Shown: positions 12,632 to 23,519 of the stretch, in pieces
Position numbering within the stretch: the stretch's first letter is position 1
Layout of the letters: each line of letters starts with the position of its first letter
Source: Galeruca laticollis
Lineage: Eukaryota > Arthropoda > Insecta > Coleoptera > Chrysomelidae
Direction: 5' to 3'
Assembly (NCBI GenBank): GCA_963921935.1
Contig: OY998176.1
Span: 136,908,299-136,972,298 of the forward strand
DNA length: 64,000 bases
Position numbers and translations under genes: made by a program
Notes under the pieces: model-generated
Told to the model about the DNA's origin: nothing
Seen by the model: only the letters and a program-made list of their open reading frames with translations
The model's database searches: none

Positions 12632-13220
12632 TGGTTAAGAAATTTTGGTAAGTATGACAAACCTAGATCCATACTCGCATGTACAGGAGGAAACGGGGTG
12701 GGGTGTAAGGAGAAGACAGAGAAGGCGTGTAGTTATAACAAAACTAGATCCATACTAGGCATGTATAGAAGAGAAGAAACAAAGTTTATAAAGAGAAGAA
12801 AGAATGGCAGCCATGCCATGGATGTGACAAACTTAGATCCATACTAAGACCGTCAAGAACCAGGCATGCGCAAGAGAAGAAGAAAATAAGGAAAAGTGAA
12901 AAGAAGGATGATTTGCTCAAATTAATACGTAGCTTAATGCTTAACCAAACTATGACCCATACATAGCCTGGTGTCTGATGTACACTGTGGTAATCTGGAA
13001 CCAGTTCCAAGAACAACCCCAGATAATACTAGGCATGTCACAAATAAGATCCATGTGGGGGAGGGGTAGTTTGTATTCATATTATTATAAATTTGGTCAT
13101 TTAATAGTGCGGCAAACTATGACCCATACATAGCTTGTCGACTAGCCACCAAAGTGTTTGAGAGATGATGTAGAACTACCCAATAGAATAAACTTAGAAC
13201 CGTACTAGGCATATCCATAC
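12400..13220. repeat. Degenerate tandem repeats in the PLE1 3' region
   Basis: The phrase aactatgacccatacatag (or close variants) recurs near 12405, 12591, 12947 and 13110. A second phrase like cctagacccatactaggcat recurs near 12478, 12660, 12745, 12833 and 13200. The two alternate at irregular 80-360 bp spacing, suggesting an expanded and partly deleted repeat in the 3' non-coding part of the element. Confidence 0.7.
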
Positions 13221-13437
13221 ATAGTTCTAGGAGTGGAAAGAATGTTGCTGTTAAGAAGATACTATGAATTTGTTGTTGGATGAAGAGTGGAAGTTCCTAG
13301 ATGTCTGAGACACAGTGTATAATGCAGTGATAGATGTGGTGAAAATGTGAGAAGTGAATAAGGTTGAGCAAACTTAAAATAGAAGAAATAGAGGTAAAGA
13401 ATGAACAGAAGATAGGAAAGACTCTTTCATTCGCCTT

Positions 13438-15155
13438 TTACGAATTAGCAGAGTGCTGGGCGAAGTATTCTTGGACCGGATCGCCACGGTGAGAATGTAA
13501 GTCGAACGCCGTAGAGGACCACAATGTTTTGAACAGAGGCTGAAATTTACAATTAAGATGTACCTGTGTATTGAGGCAGTTTCCTGAGTTAACATTCATT
13601 TCCCTGAGTATTTCCAGATCCTCAAGCAAGTCCATCTTCCTAAAGTTGTTCCTGGGAATGTTATGTAGGATTTTTGAGTTACGTGATGGAGAAAAGTTAT
13701 GGTTATTGAACTTAATGTGGAAGCCGAAATTCGATGAAGTGGGTTTATTGAGATGTTCCTTAATTCTAGTACCTAAAGAACGAGTAGTCCTACCCACATA
13801 AGTAGATGGACAGGAATCACAAGTTAATTTGTAGATACCACTTCTATTAAGTTTATCAATAGGATCTTTGTTCTTAGAGAAAATTGTGGAAATGGAACAT
13901 TTAGATTTAAAGGAGATTCTATCATCTTCAAGATTGCTGGTAATAATCTTTGAAATTTCATCTGAAACTTCACCACAATAAGTCAGCGCACGATACTGAG
14001 TTTGAACGTTGTTGTGAACCTCAGGATAGGCCAAATTTCTTCTCAACCTCCTTGTTGTCTTAGAGACCATACTATCAACAATTTGAGGAGAATAACCATT
14101 GTTCAATGCCAACTGTTTCAAGATATTAAGTTCTACGTTGAAATTATGTTGAGAAAGAGAAACCCTAAGTATTCTATATACATAACAAGATATGGCGGAC
14201 ATTCTATGTTGAATGGGATGGTTAGAGTGTATGGGAATAAGATGATCAGTCTGTGTGGGTTTTCTGTATATGGAAAATTCAATTTCAAAATCTTTCCTTG
14301 ATAAGGTCAAATCCAAAAAATTTATTGATCCATTGTTTCCAATTTCCAAGGTAAACTGTATGGAAGGGTGTATGTCGTGAAGTTCACTGAGGATACTGTA
14401 TGCATCCTCCACATCCCCATTAATAAAAGCTAAAACATCATCAACATATCTGAACCATTTAATGACTTTACTAAAATATGAATTATTATTGAAGATAACC
14501 GTTGACTCCAGGTGATCAAGAAACAGATCCACTAACAATGGTGAGAGTGGATTACCCATGGCTAATCCATCTGGTTGTCTGTATACTCTGTCATTAAAGG
14601 AAAAAAAGTCCTGTGATAGACGAAATTTAAGTAGAGCGATAACGTGAGATGTTGTAACTGGGTCAATGTTCTTAGATTGGAGTAGGTTGTTAACGATAGG
14701 GATTGTTTCCATTTTGGGAACGTTGGCAAAGAAATTAGAAACATCAAAAGAAACCATTCAAAATTATTAGACTGTAAGTTACAATCTTCAATTCTATCTG
14801 ATAAGTCCAAGATGTTCTTAACAGTGTACACTGGTTTATAATTTAGAGTTGTAGAAAGGAAGTTATTGACAAATTTAGATAGAAGCTCCAAAGGTGTGTT
14901 GGAAAAGCTAACCACTGGTCTCATTGGAGAGTTCTCTTTATGTATCTTAGGAAGTCCATAAAGTCTAGGTATGTAAGAGTTAGTAGGAGTGAGATGTCTA
15001 GTATTGATGCCATGTGCGGAGAAGAAAGTCTTATGTTCATTCAATATGTCTTTTAACTCACTTGTTAATCTTTTAGTGGGATTATTATTCATGATTAAGA
15101 AGTTATTATTTTGTAGAAAATCTTCAGTTTTATTTATGTAATCACATCTGTACAT
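13438..15155 (-). pseudogene. PLE1 reverse transcriptase with GIY-YIG endonuclease, frameshifted
   Basis: The N-terminal piece (15155-14760) has YIPRLYGLPKIHKENSPMRPVVS, typical of PLE RT fingers. After a frameshift near 14755 the frame 14757-13438 (439 codons) carries SFDVSNFFANVP (motif A), GLAMGNPLSPLLVDLF (motif B), FRYVDDVLAF (motif C, catalytic Asp pair kept) and INFLDLTL plus IYRKPTQTD (thumb). It ends with a GIY-YIG domain: GIYKLTCDSC, TYVGRTTRSL, RIKEHLN. The CxxC before the YVG half is usual for PLE endonucleases. PLE RT is related to telomerase. The frameshift and the missing 5' part make it non-functional, though the C-terminal 439 codons are open. Confidence 0.9.
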
Positions 15156-15164
15156 TATGATTAA

Positions 15165-16300
15165 ACATTGTTCCCGTGTAACCTAGCTATGTATGGGCCA
15201 TAGTTGGGTTCATCAACTTCTTTATCTTGCAGCTCTTATCAAATTCTGTCCTACCCCTTTCACTCTTAACATACTCCTATGATTTCTTCTCTTCTTGTAC
15301 ATGCCTAGTATGGGTCTAGGTTTGTTACAACTAACTTAAATTTATAATTACATTGTGTTCTTGACGTCGGGCTATGAATGGGACATAGTTTGGGTCATTA
15401 GGTCACAATCACTATGCCATTACATCTAATTCATATGTGAGGCCGTCAGTTGTTGGGTTCACCTTGCCAGCGTATTTCTTCCACCTTCGTCAATAGATTA
15501 TGTAAACTCCTCCATGGATGCAATCATAACTAAGTATTATTTAATTTATGGTATCTAGCATTTCACACGTTTAGTTCACACGTTTAGGTTACTACGCTTG
15601 TTCCGGACTGGCTGGGGAATGGATCCAACCTCTTAATTCAATTTCAGTATATAACTAAGGAACGAGGGGGATTTTGCTATTCATCTAAATTGGATGAATG
15701 TTGGAAATTGAATTTGAATAAAGTTTTTTCAATTTTTTGCTTTTATCACATCTTTAACTTCATTTTCAAATTTTGAAAATAAATGTAATATTCAGGGTTC
15801 CCTACAATTCTCAGTTCACTATATGAATTTTTTGTTTCCATCTTTTCAATCATGCTTTTGATTCAATGTTCGTCGTATAAATATGTTGTATTGTCATGCA
15901 CTTGTTTTCACAGCACGCTGGCTTATTATCCACCGTAATTTTAACGTCAAACTTGTCACCGGTTTTCATTCAGTTTTTATTTTTTGAATGAATTTACATC
16001 ATGTAAATTATAATTTTACACCCTTCCAATAGGGTTATTTTAATGTTTTTAGATCAATGACTTAATCATAACAATGATTCAACTTTGAACATTGTTCTTT
16101 ATCAACTGGATGGTTTCGACACCTATTTTTTTAATGACGTAGGTTCAACTCTTTTAAATTGTTTTTTCAAAATTTCAAAAACTTTGTAATTTTCATAGGA
16201 CAGCTTTGAGAATGGCTTAATAGCCGAAAGCTGGAATAGCTGGAAATTAATAAATAAATACACACTGAGTATTCGTCGTTTTCATTCACTCAATTTACAT
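15165..16300. repeat. PLE1 right inverted arm
   Basis: Inverted partner of 11516-12631. It starts at ACATTGTTCCCGTGTAACC, directly upstream of the truncated RT frame, and ends at CTCAATTTACAT, next to the I-like ORF1 remnant. Confidence 0.85.
16190..16250 (+). ncRNA. Hammerhead-like fold in the PLE1 right arm (degenerate)
   Basis: Inverted counterpart of the fold at 11566-11626: CAGCT, TTGAGAA, U, GGCT/AGCC stem, GAAA, then AGCTG. It differs from the left copy in the stem III region (GAAAGCTGGAATAGCTGG), so the two are not equally well formed. Confidence 0.25.
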
Positions 16301-17400
16301 TTGATTTTGATTTTATGGTTTTCTTTTCAGAATGTTTTTCAACAGTTTGCGATCAATTGGGTGTGGTGGGGAAGATTGCATTTGGGCGGAGAAAGTTGCT
16401 GGTTTCTGGTGGTAAAAGAGTTGGGGAAGCCAGGCTGCTATAATTAGAATTCGGTCTCTTCTAACCAGGTTTTGGTGATGGAACGTAGGATGGGTCAGAA
16501 GGATCAAGGATGTTATCAGTGGAAGTTTGGGTATTATTTACAATGCAGTCGGCAGTAGAGAGGGAAAAACCAGAATGCAACCTTTAATTGGAAAGGGGAG
16601 GATGTGGGGAAATTGGTGCACGATTCAGCTGTGTGATTTGGTTTCTTACAGAGAAAGCGTTCTAATTTATCGGTCGAAATAAAAATTCGGTGAGGGGTAT
16701 TTACATGGGTGATAAGTATTGATGTTTGGAGAGTGTGCTGCATATATCATGAGTGATGGGCGTAATGTTTTATAATTCGAGGTCGAGGGACTAACAATGG
16801 AGATTAAAATTCATTTAGATGGAGAAATAAGTCTACGAAAAGGTATAATTTGAGAGTTAATGGTTATGTTGGGAGTGGCTTTTAGGAGATAATCAATTTG
16901 TTCGGTAGATGATAAATATATAAAAATACGGCCATGAGCAATTCGGGATGCAAAATGAATATTTTTGGGAGAAACAATGCTGCCAATTGCTTTAATCTAA
17001 TCGAAGATAACGGAGTTAGGAATAGATTGCATTACAATAGCTTGATCTTTAGAGGGTGTTGGGGGCGCCTTACTAAGGGTAGCAGCAGCATATGATAGAT
17101 GAGTTGTGTTTATGACTTGAGATGTAGTCTGAATTTGATTGACGGTGGATATGTTAAGGGAGTGAGACAGTAGATGAGCCATACTACGATACTGGTTATC
17201 AAAATCGCAGATATGAGGACAGCGAAGTATAAAGTGCGGCGAATATTTCAATATTCGCGTGATGAATAAAGTTTACACACTTACCGGACTATTGTTGTCA
17301 ATTTAAATTCATAACAACCAAAATTAATACTAGGTCGGTTAAAAAACGGCGGTCATTAGATAGGAAATAAAACACGTCCGTCTACTAAGGGAGTCAACTC
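16301..17400 (-). pseudogene. I-like element ORF1 (gag-like), N-terminal part
   Basis: Minus-strand fragments between about 17260 and 16313 read as a gag-like ORF1: LRCPHICDFDNQYRSMAHLL at the start, a Ser/Thr/Pro-rich linker with LSYAAATLSKAPP, then a single visible Cys-rich knuckle FLCKKPNHTAESC (Cys-x4-His-x4-Cys) near 16660. The missing ORF1 C-terminus is on the other side of the PLE (before 11515), which shows that the PLE landed in ORF1. 17260-17400 is probably 5' UTR. Confidence 0.65.
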
Positions 17401-17468
17401 GTGCATGGTGTTTACAGATTATTTTCAAAGATTTTAGAATCATATATTAATTAAGATGAACTTTTCAG

Positions 17469-17641
17469 ATACAAAGTGATGAGGAATTGTTGGCATTTGG
17501 ATCCTGATCAAAGACCTTCTTTTCACGAGCTGAGTAAATGGTTTGAGAAGCTGCTTGAGGACAAAATGGAGTATATCAATCTTTCAAATAATGCAATATA
17601 TAATAGAGGATATTTCATATCCCCATTCGAAGAAGATGAAG
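17469..17641 (+). CDS. Ret: Ret, exon with final kinase helices
   Basis: The acceptor cttttcag precedes a 173-bp exon that completes the split Leu codon. It reads YKVMRNCWHLDPDQRPSF, the CW-x6-RP signature of the kinase alpha-H/I region, then EYINLSNNAIYNRGYF. The Tyr-rich stretch could hold phosphotyrosine docking sites. It ends at donor GTATGA, phase 1. Agreement of phase with exons at 6507 and 17940 shows that the large intron has not broken the gene. Confidence 0.9.
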
Positions 17642-17939
17642 GTATGAAGCAACTAAACTGTGATTAATACGTTAAATTTAAAAAAAATGACCCCTCTGGA
17701 GATACTATTGAATCAAAATATATTTTATTCACATGACACATTCTTTTATATCCCACGTTTTCTTAGTTTTTCATCTTAAAAAATTGGAAAGCATTTATTT
17801 TCTTTTCATATGCATCACAGACTCTCAGAGCTTTATTCGGAAAATATCTCAAGATGAAATTTACTTATGTTTGCATTCATCAACTGTCAACAGAAATTTG
17901 TTTATTGTACTGTTAAGAAGTGAATGTTTTGTTTTACAG

Positions 17940-18178
17940 AGAATAACCTAGATGATGATGATTCCTCAGATATAAGCCCCCTCAACCTCTTATCAAGAAC
18001 TCAGTCATTAGAAAAATGCGAAATAAGAGAGAAAGAATTAAATGAAGAATTGGAAAAAATTACAGATGACAAGATACCAAATACTCGAGGATACGAAACT
18101 CCAGTTAAAATACCCAGACGGGTTAAAACTCCCAGTAATGAAGATCCTCAAGAATATACCGTGATGGGAGGAAAATGA
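17940..18178 (+). CDS. Ret: Ret, terminal exon (cytoplasmic tail)
   Basis: The exon follows a polypyrimidine tract and acceptor gttttacag, joins phase 1 (Glu), and encodes an acidic, charged tail of about 78 residues: NNLDDDDSSDISPL, a Glu/Lys-rich predicted helix, RGYETPVKIPRR and the C-terminal EYTVMGGK followed by TGA. Tyr in GYETP and EYTVM are candidate signalling sites by analogy with the human RET tail; this is inference. No transmembrane segment follows. Confidence 0.85.
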
Positions 18179-18280
18179 TGGACTTTGATATAAATTTTAT
18201 GTACAGAATGTAATTACTCTGTGAGAATTTGAAGAGATGTTTGAAGTTATTTGGATGAGAATTGGAATGTTGCTTCTCGT

Positions 18281-18286
18281 AATAAA
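18281..18286 (+). promoter_or_regulatory. Ret: Poly(A) signal AATAAA of Ret
   Basis: A canonical AATAAA lies 103 bp after the Ret stop codon on the same strand, a usual distance for a short 3' UTR. No competing signal lies nearer to the stop. Confidence 0.6.
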
Positions 18287-19025
18287 GAGAAGAGTAGAAT
18301 AGATATGTACAAATGACATAATTCAATAATATTGACTATTATTATATTATGATACAAACATCTCTGTTTATGGAACTATAATATACCGATTTATCACTTT
18401 TTCTATACAATCAGTATCAATAACTATTTAATTCAGTATTTGTCAGTCTAATAACTCATTAGAAATGAATCATAAACCAACAAATGCTTTGTTATTTCCC
18501 TAACATATATAAAAATTGGTGGGAGTCCTTGCAATAAAGTTTGATTTCCCTGCGTTTGTGATATATAGGCCCATGTTACACCAAAACTTTTTATCAGGCA
18601 TACCTGTACGTTGAACTTTCCGGCCGCGTGTCGTACACAATTTTTTCCATCCCCAGCCAACACTTAGGAGAATCCAATGTTTTTTTCTGTCAGCAATGAG
18701 TGGGAAGCATATCTAAAATATAAATCGTTGCAGTACAAGATGCCTTGCCAAGATTGGCGTGATACTATGAGGCCCAAAAAATGCTTCATAGACACGTCTA
18801 TAGGGTATTTCGGGACTTGAAACAAAAACATTGGGAGTGAGTAGATGAGGTGAAATTAATGCTGTGATATAAAAAAACTCTCATACCACCCATTGCTCCT
18901 GAGTATGTATAACGATCTAATAATCTACATATCTCCTAAACCATAAATTTTATCGAGTTCAACAGAGAGTACCTCCTTGTTAAGAAACTGATTAAAAAAT
19001 TCATTTCTGCTATCTTTAGATTGTA
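18287..19025. other. Intergenic, no gene recognised
   Basis: AT-rich sequence after the Ret poly(A) signal. A minus-strand frame of 71 codons at 18448-18663 has no recognisable motif. Confidence 0.4.
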
Positions 19026-19078
19026 CAGGTTGTCCCTGTAAAAATTACGGATTGTTAACAATTGGGCATGAGCCGCCC

Positions 19079-19551
19079 TGTGATGATCCCAAAAACAGAC
19101 ATTATCCAAAAGACATTATCAAAAGAAAAAGAGATTAAATTTGTGGAAATAATAATTTCAATGTGGTTAGCGGGCATCGATCTATTAAGGTCAGGTAAAC
19201 ATTTCAAAAGCACGTCTGCTGTAAAAATATAAATATCACATTCACATGGATCAGGAAGGTCAGGAATACGGGCCACTGACTCATTAAATCGCATACCTCC
19301 TATAAAATAGGAAGTGTCGACAATTTCAGGATGATTCATTATTATTATTATTATTTTGAATTGTACAAATGTATATAGTGTATCTATAATTTGTGTTAGT
19401 AATACTTTATCATATTTTATCCCAGTGCGTTTCAAACGGTGTTATTTATTCAACCCCTAAAGAATGGTTACGAGGTAAGTGTTTCTCAAAGATAAATGGT
19501 TTTATGGTTGAAGTAGTATATACGAGGGGCACTTACTAAGTAACCACCACA
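19079..19551 (+). repeat. Left LTR of the degenerate gypsy
   Basis: 473 bp, TG...CA ends. Aligns along its length with 23520-23973, with scattered substitutions and small indels such as an extra ATT-rich stretch near 19341. The next bases, TGGCGATCCTGCG, sit where a tRNA primer-binding site belongs; I do not assign the tRNA. Confidence 0.85.
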
Positions 19552-19574
19552 TGGCGATCCTGCGAAACAAATGG

Positions 19575-19730
19575 TAATTGTAAAATGGTAATGGAAAAAT
19601 GGATAGTGAAATGTACATCGCCACTACATGGTAATGATAAATGGAAAATGGTACATACTCCTGCAAACTACATGGTAATGGTAAATGGAAAATGGTAAAT
19701 ATCCTTGCAAATTAAAAGTAATTCAAACGA
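19575..19730. repeat. Minisatellite in the gypsy leader
   Basis: Two to three diverged copies of a roughly 50-bp unit containing ctacatggtaatggtaaatg and ggaaaatggtaaat lie between the primer-binding site and the short ORF. Confidence 0.5.
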
Positions 19731-19782
19731 GTGGAAGCATATGGTCTTTTATCTAAATTTGGGACCCTAGATAAGCAAAACT

Positions 19783-20016
19783 ATGGGTGGCTCACCTACT
19801 AAACAAGAGGTAAAAGGAACTGGTACTGTCAACAATACTTTTATGGTGCAACAAGACAGTTTTGCAACGCATATAATGGTTTTATTGTATATCATAACAG
19901 TAGCTTTTATACTGAAATTCATATGGTCATTATGGAAAACGCATCGAAGAGCGTTGAAAAGAGACATCAACCGAGGCATTGCAGCGAAGCCGACATCAGG
20001 AACTTTGACTGTATAA
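19783..20016 (+). CDS. Short predicted membrane protein upstream of gag
   Basis: 77 codons, ATG to TAA, between the left LTR and gag. The N-terminus MGGSPTK fits an N-myristoylation signal (Gly2, small residue at 6). A single hydrophobic segment of about 20 residues (IMVLLYIITVAFILKFIW) follows near residues 27-44, then a basic stretch KTHRRALKRDINRG. This suggests a small membrane-anchored protein with a cytoplasmic basic tail. Its intact frame inside an otherwise eroded element is notable. Function is unknown; a chance ORF is possible but the ordered features argue against it. Confidence 0.5.
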   Translation: MGGSPTKQEVKGTGTVNNTFMVQQDSFATHIMVLLYIITVAFILKFIWSLWKTHRRALKRDINRGIAAKPTSGTLTV

Positions 20017-20064
20017 AAATTGTAAGTACTTATGCACTCTATTTTTTATGAACGAATCTCATAA

Positions 20065-21120
20065 ATGTCAATATCGTGGGAAGAATTCAAAGATAAGTTA
20101 AGGTCAATTGTAGAAGGAAATAATAAACAAAGAAAAAGGGTTTTGAAAGAGGAAACTCCTAAAAATCCAGATATTCGTATCGAAGTAATTGATAAAATAA
20201 TAATTCTTTATAGTAATTTTGCTAAATTAATAGGTAAAAACTGGAAAAACTTAAGTTTAGTACAACAAGAAAGTTGTAAAAATTATTCAGATAGGATTAG
20301 AGATAAAACTGCTAGGGCATTTCAAGCGTTAAATTGTATTATTAAAATACCTTTCTCTATATTTGAGGAAATCGATACGGGTGTATTAAAAGCAATGAGC
20401 AAACAATTGAAAATGGCGACAAGTATGAATGCTTTTTTAATTTTGCGAGTAAGGTTTTACCGACCGAATTCAACGGGGAAGCAAGCAAGTTGCAATCATT
20501 TTTGGACTCTTTAGATTTGCTACAAATAAACACGACAGGTAACGAAGAAAATGAAATTTACTAATTAAGACGAGATTGACTGGAAAAGCTAGAAGTTTGA
20601 TCACGACGGAAAACTCTATTATAGAAATCAAGAATAGACTAAAATCAGGAATAAGAGGAGACAACCCAAGCCTTCTCTTAGCGAAACTTAATAAAGTAAG
20701 ACAAAATGGGAAGGACGTAACACAGAACGCGACGGAAATAGAAAAATTAGCAGAAAGACTACAGGCAGCATACGTGTGAGAAGGGATGCCAGAACGTTTA
20801 GCCGAAAAATATACCAATGAAACAACGATTAAGGCAGTAACTACGAATGCCACAACGGATGCAACAAAGACAGTCATAGTAAGCCAACAACAAGTTTTGC
20901 ACATGAAGGATAATAGGAATTTCTTCAGAAAATCAAACTTTGACTTTAGGAACAATCAAAGGAGGGGAAACAACAGAGGATTTTACAACGGTACGCCCTC
21001 AGGAAGGATATTCAGACTGTTTAATCAAGGAAATAACTACGGTAGATACGAAGATTTTGATAAGGAATGGAAACTCAATAGGAATAGCAATTACAACAAT
21101 CATACTAATAATAACGAAAG
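20065..21120 (+). pseudogene. Gypsy gag-like region, frameshifted
   Basis: Three frames together resemble a gag protein: an N-terminal helical part (20065-20514), a middle helical part with LAKLNKVRQNGKDV (about 20575-20779), and a Asn/Arg/Gly-rich tail with FRNNQRRGNNRGFYNG (about 20920-21000). A basic RG/N-rich tail instead of CCHC knuckles occurs in some gypsy lineages. Frame changes near 20440-20580 and a stop at 20777 disrupt it. Confidence 0.55.
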
Positions 21121-21800
21121 AATATGCAAGCTGGAAGATAAAACTGGAGAAATGAGCATACAAATAGCACAGTTAAGGAAGGAAAACTACGAATTAAGGA
21201 TGGAAAATATGGAACTAATGAAAAAACAGATTTTTTGCAAGGAAACATGACACAGACCCAGAAAAATTTTAGAGAGAAGAATTTGGTAATACATGTTATA
21301 GAAGAAGGAAACGAAGAAGATGAAGAACAAATAGAAAATGAATTAGAAGATGTAATGAAGAAGGTTAACAACACAGTAGATGTTAAATCAGATATTATGA
21401 AATGTAAAAGATTAGGCAAAAAAACACAGTAACAAAAATAGGCCAGTACTAATAATGATGAAAGACGTGAATAAGAAAGTAGAAATTTTTGAAGTGACGA
21501 ATAAATTAAAAGGAACAAAGATATACATTGATGAAGATTACCCAAAAGATATATTGGAACAGAGAAAACAGTTAATAAGATACATGAAACAGGCGAGAGA
21601 AAGTGGAGCAAAATCTAAAATAATTGATAATACATTAATGATTAATGACAACGTGTACAGTTTAGAAGAACTAGGAGAAAGGAAGAATCAGTTAGAAACG
21701 CATACAGGATGGAATAAATAATCATTTAAGGAACATAACAAAACTAATCGCAAAACTTTTATTACAACCTTCAATGATAAAAGATTTAATCATCTAAGAG
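21121..21800 (+). pseudogene. Non-LTR ORF1-like segment inside the gypsy element
   Basis: A heptad-like coiled coil (KLEDKTGEMSIQIAQLRKEN and onward, 21128-21240) leads into REKNLVIHVIEEGNEEDEE, then KCKRLGKK, RPVLIMMKDVNKKVEIF, KIYIDEDYPKDI and LEELGERKNQLETHTGW across two or three frames up to 21720. This coiled coil plus RNA-binding-like arrangement is what non-LTR ORF1 proteins or ORF1-like N-termini look like, not gypsy protease/RT. It sits where PR-RT-RNase H should be. It could be a nested insertion or template-switch chimera. Confidence 0.5.
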
Positions 21801-21829
21801 GTAAATAAATTGTGTAGGAAAAATGTGAA

Positions 21830-23393
21830 ATTTGATTGATTTGGAAGAATATGATTTTGAAATACAGTATGTCAAAGGTGTAGCAAACTACGCAGATAGT
21901 ATATCAAGAATGTCCATAGAAGAACTCAAGGTTTTATACATAAATAATTCACATGTCTTGGCAATCACAAGAGCACAAACGCGCAAGGAGAACGCTCAGT
22001 AAGGGAAGGATCTAAGGAAACACGAAGAAACAAAGGAAGAAAGAATGGGAAAACCGTCAGTAATAAAAGTTTTAAATAATCTTGAGGCACATAAATTACC
22101 AATTTTACACACTGAAAATAACCGTATCTCGTTAAGGATGAGCATTCGAATCAAAAATAAATTGAAATTTAGTGAAACCTTATTTATCGGAATACACAAC
22201 TTCGACTTAGGACGAACGTTGGAAAAGCTTGAGGAGCTATCGGTAAAATTTGAAGTAAAAATAATGAAAATATATGCAAATGATGATATATTCAAAAAGT
22301 GCACAATACAAGAAATAGAAGAAGGGAATAAAAGGTTGAAAAATATACAAGTATGTATATGCGAAGTACCAAAAACGTTACAGCAGAAAGAAGAGATTCA
22401 AAAGATTCTAGAAAGATATCACAATGAACCAATGTTTGGAGGACATGTAGGAAACAATAGATTATTAAAGGAACTAAGAGCAAATTTTAGGTGGAAAAAT
22501 ATGGAGAAATATGTAAGGAAGTACGTAAAGAATTGTCATGAATGCCAAATGAATCAAGCAAAACTTGGTCATAAGGGAAAATTCGTCATCACAGACACAT
22601 CTATAAAACCGTTTGATATCATTTACATAGACACAATAGGTCCTTTTGTGGAAAGGAACAACGGGAATCGTTATTGTATTACAATATTATGCGAACTAAC
22701 TAAATACGCGGTCATGATACCGGTCAGGAACAAAGAGGCAACCACAATAGCAAAAGCTATATTTGACAATTTTTCACCAAAATATGAATTGATGAATGAG
22801 ATAAGGACAGATCAGGGAACAGAATATAAGAATGAGATAATGAAGAACTTAGAGGAAAAATAAAACATAATTTTACAACGGCATACCACCATGAAGCAAT
22901 AGGCAGTTGTGAAAGATTACACAGAACGTTTAATGATTATATTAGAAACTTTATCAAAGATTCTAGTGATAACTGGTGCAAATTTGTAAAAATGTTTGCA
23001 TATTGTTATAATACAACACCAAGCACGTATCACAGATACACTCCTCTTGAGTTATTATACGGAAGAAAACCCAACTTACCAGAATTCTTAAATATAGAAA
23101 TAGAACCGTGTTACAATCTTGAAAGATACGATAAAGAGTTGAAATATAAGTTACAATACGCAATCGAAAGAGCCAAACAGTTTTTAATAAAAGATAAGAT
23201 AATTAGAGTAAATAATAGTGAAAAGGAATCTTCACCTGTAAACTTTAAAGTAGGGGAATTAGTTATTCTAAGAAATGAGGAACGAAATAAGTTTGGACCA
23301 CATTATTTAGGTCCGTCTCAAAATATTGAAAAAAAACAGATAGTTCATAAAAATCGATTGTATGAATACTGTAACGTAAACATTTGTAAATAA
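21830..23393 (+). pseudogene. Gypsy RNase H end and integrase, broken
   Basis: Begins with the RNase H tail DLEEYDFEIQYVKGVANYAD (about 21835-21900). Integrase follows: zinc-binding HHCC seen as YHNEPMFGGHVG...CHECQ (about 22420-22550), first catalytic Asp in YIDTIGPF (22624-22645), second in RTDQGTEY (about 22805). After a frame break at 22860 the third catalytic residue lies near HHEAIGSCERL (about 22890-22920). The C-terminus (22992-23393) keeps NTTPSTYHRYTPLELLYGR. Stop at about 22001 and the frame break at 22860 inactivate it. Confidence 0.8.
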
Positions 23394-23519
23394 AAGTGAA
23401 GCGTGATCATAAACAAACAAGTAGTGTTTAATAAACAAAACAATTAGTGGGAACTGTTAACGTTATAGGTAGTATCGAAAATTTATCAACGATAATTTTT
23501 CTCTTCCAAGAGGGGATGA

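Larger units (their letters stand above)
11516..16300 (-). mobile_element. Penelope-like element (PLE1) with long inverted arms
   Basis: A 4.8-kb PLE inserted inside ORF1 of the I-like element. Its terminal 1.12 kb (11516-12631) is repeated in inverted orientation at the other end (15165-16300); the outermost sequence is ATGTAAATTGAG on the left and its complement on the right. Between the arms lie a tandem-repeat block and an RT-GIY-YIG frame on the minus strand. Penelope elements are known to carry LTR-like ends in direct or inverted order. The ORF 5' end is cut exactly where the right arm begins, so this is a defective copy. No target duplication could be separated from the arm ends. Confidence 0.85.
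6508..17468 (+). other. Ret: Ret intron packed with nested retroelements
   Basis: A 10,961-bp intron with GT donor at 6508 and AG acceptor at 17468. Nearly all of it is accounted for by a Jockey fragment, an I-like element and an inserted Penelope-like element, all with coding strand opposite to Ret. The other three Ret introns visible are 200-300 bp, so the size of this one is due to insertions. Residual single-copy sequence lies at 6508-6780 and about 17400-17468. Confidence 0.85.

Noticed and set aside
19055..19435. Minus-strand 126-codon frame in the LTR, repeated at 23428-23766
   Set aside because: It appears twice only because it lies in both LTRs; composition and position do not support a gene.
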